9,474 nucleotides of DNA, from positions 1-9,474 of the forward strand of contig JAKAZC010000089.1 in the NCBI GenBank assembly GCA_021826655.1. The letters run 5' to 3'. This document shows, one piece after another, positions 6,001 to 9,474 of the stretch. The notes under the pieces are model-generated. The model saw only the letters and a program-made list of their open reading frames with translations. It did no database searches and was not told where the DNA came from. How positions within the stretch are numbered: the stretch's first letter is position 1; each line of letters starts with the position of its first letter. The DNA comes from Actinomycetes bacterium. GTDB taxonomy: Bacteria > Actinomycetota > Acidimicrobiia > Acidimicrobiales > RAAP-2. The translations under genes and the position numbers were made by a program.

Positions 6001-8981
6001 GCAGAGACGGCGGTGTCGGCAGGAATGGTGGCGGCGACCGTATAGGTGATGTCCTCGCCGATGGTGGCCTGGCTGGCGGCGTTGTTGCCCGGCTCGGTGA
6101 CACCGGTGGTGCGGGTCTTGGTGACTGCCACGCTCGGGGTGGAGACTTGGGCGGTGGCGTCCGCGCGGGTCGTCGTGCTGGGGTCGGCCGGCGCGCCGGG
6201 GTCGATGTTGTTCGGTGGGGAGTAGGTCTGGGTGGCCGATCCGGTGTCCAGGGTGGTGCCCTGGTAGGACACCACTCCGGCATGGTTGAGGAGGACCTGG
6301 CCCGGGCTGACGTCGGTGGGCACGGTCATGGTGTAGGTGAGCGTGATGGTGGCCGGGGTCACCACCCCGTTCGTCGGGTCGAGGGTCGCCGGTGGCACCG
6401 TGAGGTTGTCCCACTGCAGCCGGGTGCCCGAGGCACAGCCGGAGGATCCCGAACCGTTCGACACCGCAGCGTTCGAGATCACGGTCGCGCAGTCGTCGGG
6501 TGCCGTACCGCTGACCGCACCCGGCAGGTTGTCCCACACGGGTACCGACTCCGCACCGACCAGTCCGGTGTTGTCGAGGGTGATGGTGTAGCCCACCCTG
6601 TCGCCGCCGGACACGGCGGGAGGTGCACCGGTGACGGCGACCCCGTTGACCGACGTGACGGCCTTGGTCAGGGAGAGCAACGGTCGGGTGAGGTTGTAGC
6701 TCGCCTGTGCGCGCAAGGAGATCCCCTGGCCGGCCGTGTCGAGGGCGGTGGCCTTGGCCAGGTTGCCGGTCAGGGTGAAGTTGTTGCCGGCCGTCGGCGG
6801 GGCGGTCAGCGCGGCCTCGATATCGACCTCGAACACCTGACCCGAGGACACGAAGTGTCCGCCGCCGCTCGCCGGGTCACCCATCGTCCAGGTCACCGAG
6901 TCGGGGGTCGTACCCGCATCGGTCGGCTGACCGGAGGGGACGGTCACGGTGTTGCTGCTCGTGAGGGACGAGGTGACATAGGTCGCGCCCATGGGCAGGA
7001 AGTCGGTCACCGTCGGATCGCGGGTCATCGTCCCCTGCGGAAAGTCCATCTCGATCTGGAAGCAGACCCGGTCCCCGGCCTGGTAGCTGGGTGGATAGGA
7101 CGGGCTGGAGGGGACGACGTAGTTCGCGGTCGCACAGTCCACGGTGCCGCCGGTGGGGGGTGTGGCGATGCGCTTGACCAGGACCGGGGACGCCGTGCCC
7201 TGGGATGCGGTCGACCCGTGCGCCGGGTTGGCAGGTACGGCCTCGCCGGAGTAGATCGGCTGGGTGCCGACAGCCGAGCACGTCGGGTCCGCGGTCGGGC
7301 TCGACGGAGTGCCGGTGAAGCAGGTGGCATCGGTCGCAGCGGTGATGTCGGCCTGGTCGGCCAAGCCGTCACCGGCCACCACGGGGGTGGAGGGGGAGAG
7401 GTGGTTGATGTAGTCCGGCCGCATCAGGGCCGGGAAGGACAGTGTCTGGTCGGTGGTGGGAGCCACCGTGCCCAGGTTCCAGGAGATGGCGAAGCTTCCG
7501 TCGCTGTTCTCGAGCACGTTCGTGTAGGGGACGGACGGGTCCACCCCGGCCTGGGGTACGCACTGGGCCGAGGAGGTGTCGGTGGCGTAGTTGGTGGTCG
7601 AGGACAGTGGGCACATGCCGCTCGGCAGGGTGTCGGTGAGCGAAGTCGACGACGCGTAGCGGTACTCGGAGGTCTGGTAGCGGAGGGACACGGTGGCGAC
7701 GTTGCCGGCGACGAACGTCTGGGGAGTGATCGACTTGACCACCTTGATGTCCACCGCGGTCACCGAGTTGCCGGCGTAGGTGGCGACGGGGTTGGTGTTC
7801 CCGGGGTTGAGGCTGCCGGCGTAGGTCCCCGTGGCCACCACCTCGGAGGCGAGGACCTCCCCGTCATAGGTCTCCGGCCCGTTGTTGTTGTCGAGGTTGG
7901 CCCCCTGGGCACCGGTGGTAGGTGGAACGGATCCCGACCAGGTGGTGGTGTTGGCCCGGAGCGGGATCGCGGCCACGAACTGGATGGTCGACACGTTGCC
8001 CCCGGGCGCCGCGGTGAGGGTCCCGACCGCCCAGGTCACCTGGGTGAAGACACCGGACAGGTGTGTGCCGTCCGGCTCGGTGGGGTCGGTCACCGTGGTG
8101 ACCGATGTCGGGGTGGGACAGGCGGAGGAAGACAGTGGTGCCGAGACGTTCAGGCCCCCGCTTCCCGGATACTCGTCGGTCGACCCGGGATTGGTGCCCG
8201 CCGCGTTCGTGGTCGCGTCGATGCCGCCACAGCCCAGGAACTCGACCCCGGCCGGGATCCAGTCGGTGACCGAGACGCTCCCGGTATTCCGGACGTCGTT
8301 GTTGGTGGTCGTGAGGGTGTACGTGAACTGGTTCCGGTGCGCGCCGCGGAGTGCCTCGCCCTGGGACCACGGATCGGTGAGGGTGGTGGAGATCGGGACC
8401 ACCGTCGTCGTCGCCGACGAGCCGGCCGAGTTGGTGTACGACGTGGGCACGACCACGCCGGCCGCCCAGCTGGGCACGTACCGCGCGCTCGAATTGGCAT
8501 ACACCGACGCGGTCACCTGGTAGGAGCCGCCGGGCAGCACCGGATCGGGTCCGAGATCGGTACCGGCATCGGTCTGGCCCTGGACCTCGAAGGCGAGACC
8601 CTGCGTGGAGGCCAGCTGCAGGTCGCCGACGTTCGCCCACACCAGCGTGGTCTGGCCCGCAGCAGGGACACCGGGGTAGATCGTCGGGTCACCGGCCGCG
8701 GCGGTGCCTCCCGCCGAGGTGGTGGTGGTCGAACCCGTCACGTAGGATACGCCGAGGGGGAGCACGGCTGCGAATGACGCGTTGTAGAGCACGGTGCCCG
8801 AGGTGTTGGTGGCACTCAGCGACACCGAGGACGGAGCGCCGTAGAGCACACGGGCCGCTGTCGTGGCCGTCAGCGACACGCTGCTGTCGGCGGCAGCCGG
8901 ACCGGCCGTGATCGTGACCAGACCGCCGACGGCCAGGACCACCGCGACCAGACAGAGCGTGAACCGCCATGAACCTCGCAT
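93..8981 (-). CDS. Giant sortase-anchored DUF11-repeat surface protein (2,962 aa)
   Basis: This predicted cell-wall-anchored stalk or adhesin is about 290 kDa (estimated) and very rich in Thr, Ser, Ala, Gly and Val. Domains in order: signal peptide (1-31); about ten long, divergent DUF11/Ig-like repeats (32-1724); nine regular ADLSI(T/A)KT-type repeats (1725 to about 2893); Gly/Pro spacer (2897-2923); LALTG motif (2924-2928); hydrophobic segment (2934-2952); Arg-rich tail. Typical repeat hallmarks are a first-strand Lys, VTDxLPxG, a GW(S/T)C...C pair, and TNTATV near the end. The ATG at 8981 is chosen because it starts the signal peptide and has GGAG seven bases upstream. An upstream in-frame GTG at 9089 would add 36 residues (starting MLNSAVVRADD) before the signal peptide and is unlikely. 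Codons TTA, CTA and TCA are almost absent. No catalytic domain is visible. DUF11 identity and surface location are confident; the ligand and biological role are unknown. Confidence 0.93.
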   Translation of the reverse strand: MRGSWRFTLCLVAVVLAVGGLVTITAGPAAADSSVSLTATTAARVLYGAPSSVSLSATNTSGTVLYNASFAAVLPLGVSYVTGSTTTTSAGGTAAAGDPTIYPGVPAAGQTTLVWANVGDLQLASTQGLAFEVQGQTDAGTDLGPDPVLPGGSYQVTASVYANSSARYVPSWAAGVVVPTSYTNSAGSSATTTVVPISTTLTDPWSQGEALRGAHRNQFTYTLTTTNNDVRNTGSVSVTDWIPAGVEFLGCGGIDATTNAAGTNPGSTDEYPGSGGLNVSAPLSSSACPTPTSVTTVTDPTEPDGTHLSGVFTQVTWAVGTLTAAPGGNVSTIQFVAAIPLRANTTTWSGSVPPTTGAQGANLDNNNGPETYDGEVLASEVVATGTYAGSLNPGNTNPVATYAGNSVTAVDIKVVKSITPQTFVAGNVATVSLRYQTSEYRYASSTSLTDTLPSGMCPLSSTTNYATDTSSAQCVPQAGVDPSVPYTNVLENSDGSFAISWNLGTVAPTTDQTLSFPALMRPDYINHLSPSTPVVAGDGLADQADITAATDATCFTGTPSSPTADPTCSAVGTQPIYSGEAVPANPAHGSTASQGTASPVLVKRIATPPTGGTVDCATANYVVPSSPSYPPSYQAGDRVCFQIEMDFPQGTMTRDPTVTDFLPMGATYVTSSLTSSNTVTVPSGQPTDAGTTPDSVTWTMGDPASGGGHFVSSGQVFEVDIEAALTAPPTAGNNFTLTGNLAKATALDTAGQGISLRAQASYNLTRPLLSLTKAVTSVNGVAVTGAPPAVSGGDRVGYTITLDNTGLVGAESVPVWDNLPGAVSGTAPDDCATVISNAAVSNGSGSSGCASGTRLQWDNLTVPPATLDPTNGVVTPATITLTYTMTVPTDVSPGQVLLNHAGVVSYQGTTLDTGSATQTYSPPNNIDPGAPADPSTTTRADATAQVSTPSVAVTKTRTTGVTEPGNNAASQATIGEDITYTVAATIPADTAVSAATLTDPLGTADTGQQNLVAGSTVAAYNGGALPAGFTVVETNNTPSVVFPAVFGPIGTPTVISMTFTAVVNNVVANARTKGINNTATFAYHTATGVPLSSSSPVVTTTVVEPNLHLAKADSPGGPYAPGATVAYTLTLTNPVATDVATAHDVTATDTLPTGVTPVAGSISNGGVASESSGIWSIAWVLGSGVTIAPGGTQALTYRTTLPVTPIGHSTFTNNASATVTSLDVTAHPGARTTGTGYAATAQDQVTVTGITVAKTASPTKVTNGVDTTYTATLTVPAGTTFPQATAIDTLPSGMVFDAYGAVACQNADGSACGSDVAIASIGSPVPGSNGKTPLAWWLGNLAPGAQTRTITLTYTAHPATTYLPAPQGPVLAGTSLSNSIGAYWQNTSGTAPTAIPTPSSYAFASATATAAVEVVGPQVTVTKATSTNSPQPGVPFTYTLTVANAGSAATSCAYAAVVTDHLPTGVVNPTGFVASQGSASYTAGVVTWDPSATAAACPMGPGLAPGTSATLTFLVTLAASSSLSTGQVITNTATIADYYGVPSATATATPGRYITYGPVSGSVPVTPVFPVLAATKATPGGTAAFVGAPFSWSFSLTDPAAAPAYSVGATDVLPAHWTYDAGSTTITFPDGTTLTGSGADPTTNLSGTTETLTWAPTQLRDLTGGTRSVTVDYTSTPQTGAALGAASPDTNSVSAVATDATGAPGNASGPYASNTATASAYIAAADLSIAKTVGTPGGLVAGASGDYYDVTVHNLGPSAAAAPVVTDTVPVGAPWTITSASGTGWSCTVTAGVTASCTATGPLASGATAAPVQVTVSIPSDYGSNPITNTAGVSSSTYDPDPSNNSATVTTTVGVQADLSIAKTHVGTFTAGATGTYQVTVTNNGPSDSPAVSGPALPVEVTDTLPTGTTYRSLVPGSSWSCAAGSPTVVVCSLAAGLANGASSSFDLDVGLAPTIADGTSLTNTVGITSTTVTDPNPTNDHASDVVVVGTSADLSIAKTHAPTDTFVPGTDAHYSLAVANVGPSSALAPVVTDNLDPTVFDSVTASGSGWSCSAVGLDVTCTAGSALGSGSSAGPIGVVAHLRSAFAGGAVANTATVTSTTPDPDPSNNSATDTSSSGSASADLSVSKTHSGSFTAGGTGTYTIIATNSGPSDAVDPQLVDTLPVGMTYRASILPPGWTATPSAVVPGVPQTVTFTTTSPTATLPDTAQVHFALTVGVASSVLPTVVTNSVTVSSITPDPLPAGNTAQDPTQIVTSADLSIVKTHAPTDTFTPGTRATYDFAVSNLGPSDAADPTVVDVLPQGLTYVPGSMMVSGTGPGWSCAASGSTVTCAAGGPLVNGASQTVSIGVLIASSYLGGAFVNTATIGSATPDPQPTDNSSTASSPVPVPSADLSITKTAVGAFVPGSPTGAGYALAVANSGPSDAAAPRVVDVLPPGSTYVSASGSGWTCSDVGQTVGCSFDTALGATQSAAPISLGIIVDPGVTQPITNTATVTSTTPDPVPGNNTSTVVTPVTPSADLSITKSHAGNLVIGGDVNYTLDVVDNGPSDAAAPTVVDVLPTGLTYTSAGGTDWTCSDGGQTVTCQASGFLATGASAGPITLVASVGAAAYPSVTNTATVSSTTPDPDPSNNTAHDPGTVEPLADLSITKTAGAPVAAGQDLTYTLATANLGPTLDPGPITVTDILPTGLTYVSGSGAGWTCGATGQTVTCTRPGPFDIGTGSPITVVTTVGATAVPQVTNTASVAGTAVDPDPSNNTSTVSTAVTPASRLLASKSLSGGTLTSGSRATYSIAVANQGPSTVHGVVVTDDLPAGLSFVSAATTTATTASSSGWTCSAVGQAVTCPLGGVMAAGTSAAFDLVVQVHATGGSIANMATVASSTVLLPSSVTTASTPPVLVGPASPSDPGGGQGGPTAGGGGGSGQLALTGLDPWELLVAAAALLASGLVLVAAGRQRRTVRRPS
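96..293 (-). other. Gly/Pro wall spacer and LALTG sorting signal
   Basis: Residues 2897-2923 are a Gly/Pro/Ser-rich spacer typical of the segment that crosses the cell wall. LALTG follows at 2924-2928 (198..212), then a hydrophobic helix of Leu, Val and Ala (2934-2952), then a tail with five arginines ending RRPS and a stop. LAxTG rather than LPxTG is the motif known for class E sortases of high-GC actinobacteria, which cleave between Thr and Gly. The tail looks complete, so the protein does not appear truncated at this end. No sortase gene is in the window. Confidence 0.9.
297..3809 (-). repeat. C-terminal array: nine regular DUF11 repeats (repeats 11-19)
   Basis: These are residues 1725 to about 2893. 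Repeats begin at 3809, 3413, 3005, 2615, 2210, 1808, 1427, 1052 and 677, in steps of 396, 408, 390, 405, 402, 381, 375 and 375 bp. The first eight open with ADLS(I/V)xK; the last is variant (SRLLASK). Shared landmarks are NxGPS, (V/T)DxLPxG, GW(S/T)C with a second Cys 7-10 residues on, (T/A)NTATV, and a closing DPxPxxNN-like motif. Exceptions: repeat 13 has TDNLDPT instead of LPxG; repeat 14 has no cysteines; repeat 19 lacks the closing DP motif. TIGR01451/DUF11 is the known family; domains of this kind are common in bacterial surface proteins. The regular spacing suggests more recent tandem expansion than in the N-terminal half. Confidence 0.92.
1809..3413 (-). repeat. Duplicated two-repeat block (repeats 12-13 and 14-15)
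   Basis: Repeats 12 and 14 share the opening THxGxFTAGxTGTY, while repeats 13 and 15 share THAPTDTFxPGT. This alternating A-B-A-B pattern is also visible in the DNA. The stretches near 2172-2196 and 2963-2991 both read GAAGGTGTCGGT with a nearby TGGGTCTT. Those near 2569-2597 and 3367-3395 share ACCGGCGGTGAACG. The period is 795-798 bp. Other repeats do not share these openings. The simplest reading is that a block of two repeats (2616..3413 and 1809..2615) was copied as a unit and then diverged. Confidence 0.65.
3810..8888 (-). repeat. N-terminal array: about ten divergent DUF11-like repeats
   Basis: These are residues 32-1724. Repeats start at about 32, 196, 410, 597, 767, 949, 1105, 1248, 1417 and 1570, so spacing is irregular (about 143-213 residues) and longer than in the C-terminal array. 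Repeats 3-10 each have a first-strand Lys (416, 603, 773, 955, 1111, 1254, 1423, 1576), and most have a TDxLPxG turn, for example TDTLPSG and TDHLPTG. Repeats 1 and 2 lack the Lys, and repeat 1 also lacks the Asp (AAVLPLG). Cysteines occur as even sets: two each in repeats 2, 4, 5, 8 and 9, and four in repeat 3, the last two of which form a loop at its end. Repeats 1, 6, 7 and 10 have none. These domains would be exposed farthest from the wall. The boundaries are my reading and may be off by about 10 residues. Confidence 0.75.
8889..8981 (-). other. Signal peptide of the giant surface protein
   Basis: Residues 1-31 form a classic Sec signal peptide. There is a short basic start (MRGSWR), a hydrophobic core of Leu, Val and Ala (about residues 8-26), and a small-residue cleavage site GPAAA before Asp32. 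No twin-arginine motif is present. Cys10 sits inside the hydrophobic core, well before the cleavage site, so this is not a lipobox. The mature protein would begin with DSSVSLTA. Confidence 0.9.
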
Positions 8982-8988
8982 GACCACA

Positions 8989-8992
8989 CTCC
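8989..8992 (-). promoter_or_regulatory. Shine-Dalgarno GGAG for the giant gene
   Basis: On the minus strand GGAG lies seven bases before the ATG at 8981, an ideal spacing. A second GGAG at 8994..8997 sits twelve bases away, so the site reads TGGAGTGGAG. This decides the start: a GTG at 8987 would have the GGAG only one base upstream. Confidence 0.75.
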
Positions 8993-9044
8993 ACTCCACT
9001 CGTGTCCCGGGCTGCCCTCCCGTCGATCGTCGATACCTGTCGTC

Positions 9045-9069
9045 TCGTGCCCCGGGGTCATCGGCACGA
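9045..9069. promoter_or_regulatory. 7-bp inverted repeat in the leader
   Basis: TCGTGCC (9045-9051) pairs perfectly with GGCACGA (9063-9069) across an 11-base loop containing CCGGGG. It lies 64-88 bases upstream of the start codon and would be in the mRNA leader if transcription starts farther up. In GC-rich DNA a stem this size may be chance. Confidence 0.25.
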
Positions 9070-9140
9070 ACAACGGCGGAGTTGAGCACACCCCGCCCCC
9101 GACCGCTTCACCACCCGTCTGGTGTCGGCGGAGAGTCGGC

Positions 9141-9160
9141 TGGTCCGCCGGAGCGGACCA
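9141..9160. promoter_or_regulatory. Perfect 8-bp inverted repeat, possible operator or leader hairpin
   Basis: TGGTCCGC and GCGGACCA flank a four-base CGGA centre, giving a perfect 20-bp dyad 160 bp upstream of the start codon. No T-run follows on either strand, so an intrinsic terminator is unlikely. It could bind a dimeric regulator as DNA or fold as a stable 5' leader hairpin. Which of these is unknown. Confidence 0.45.
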
Positions 9161-9172
9161 AGCCCGATGCGA

Positions 9173-9178
9173 ACCATA
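9173..9178 (-). promoter_or_regulatory. Weak -10-like hexamer TATGGT
   Basis: TATGGT on the minus strand resembles a -10 element. No good TTGACA-like box lies 16-18 bases upstream (GCGTCG at 17). If used, transcription would start near 9166 and the leader would be about 185 nt, placing the 9141..9160 hairpin at its very 5' end. This is a guess; actinobacterial promoters often have weak -35 boxes. Confidence 0.15.
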
Positions 9179-9474
9179 CCGGGCGCAATCGGCGTCGACG
9201 CGGATCCGGCCGAGTGTGGACAAGGGTCCCGGGGGCCGGCTCCCTCCCGCAGGGCGCGGCCCAGTGTCGCGCCGGCGGGACTCCGGTGAGGTCCCGGGCG
9301 TGCAGCTCTCCGGTCAGCTGATCGTGCACGGGGGGCGCTCCGGCCGCGGGCCGGGTCCCCCGGAGATCGGACTCCCCGCGGTGTCCTGCAATGCGTCTGG
9401 TGGTGAGCGCCCCTGTCGTCAAGAAGTTCCTTCCGATCACCCTGGTGCGCCCCGGGCCTAGTGTCCCGAGTCGC

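Larger units (their letters stand above)
8982..9474. other. 493-bp leader and upstream region with no supported gene
   Basis: This non-coding stretch lies upstream of the giant gene. The open frames here are short, arginine/proline-rich and without ribosome-binding sites, and none resembles a known protein. An ATG at 9391 (+) opens a frame to the window edge (MRLVVSAPVVKKFLPITL...), but GGAG is 26 bases away, too far to serve as its ribosome site. The region holds two perfect-stem inverted repeats and one weak promoter-like hexamer, listed separately. Confidence 0.6.

Noticed and set aside
5358..8777. A 1,139-codon plus-strand open frame opposite the giant gene
   Set aside because: It is codon-aligned with the sense gene, so its stops would need sense TTA, CTA or TCA codons, which are almost absent in this high-GC gene. 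Its product is Gly/Arg/His/Asp-rich with no recognisable domain.
8982..9089. Upstream in-frame GTG start at 9089, 36 residues before the chosen ATG
   Set aside because: The added residues are polar and would bury the signal peptide. The GGAG is placed for the ATG at 8981.
9108..9440. A 110-codon minus-strand frame upstream of the giant gene
   Set aside because: It is Arg/Pro/Gly-rich with no ribosome site or family resemblance, typical of random open frames in GC-rich DNA.
9391..9474. A plus-strand frame starting at ATG 9391 and open to the edge
   Set aside because: Only 28 codons are visible and the nearest GGAG is 26 bases upstream; there is too little to call a gene.

Overview
The window is high-GC DNA (roughly two-thirds G+C by eye). 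It is dominated by one giant minus-strand gene that fills about 94% of it (93..8981). The gene encodes a 2,962-residue secreted protein. It has an N-terminal signal peptide, 19 tandem Ig-like repeats of the DUF11 type (TIGR01451, 'conserved repeat domain'), a Gly/Pro spacer, and a C-terminal LALTG-membrane segment-Arg sorting signal. High GC, almost no TTA/CTA/TCA codons, and an LAxTG-type sorting motif (the class E sortase type) point to an actinobacterium (Actinomycetota). I cannot name a genus.

Layout from left to right. Positions 1..53 (+) hold the last 16 codons of a gene whose C-terminus resembles IS630-family transposases. A possible element edge at a CTAG follows (85..88). The stop codon of the giant gene lies only five bases further on. 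The gene then runs leftward from its start at 8981. Its wall-proximal half (297..3809) is a regular array of nine similar repeats of 125-136 residues, most with a paired-cysteine motif. Its N-terminal half (3810..8888) holds about ten longer, more divergent repeats of about 143-213 residues. The signal peptide lies at 8889..8981, with a clear Shine-Dalgarno sequence at 8989..8992. The remaining 493 bases (8982..9474) are a non-coding leader. They contain two perfect-stem inverted repeats and no gene I can support.

The protein probably works alone as a long, sortase-anchored surface stalk or adhesin. The divergent N-terminal domains would be displayed outward and the regular repeats would form the wall-proximal stem. 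No enzyme domain, sortase, pilin partner or regulator is in the window. The most useful observations are: a Lys/Asp/Asn pattern conserved in nearly all repeats, which suggests internal isopeptide bonds; a cysteine set that pairs without remainder; one repeat that lost both cysteines; evidence that a two-repeat block was duplicated; and a transposase remnant abutting the 3' end of the gene. I found no convincing multi-gene system.
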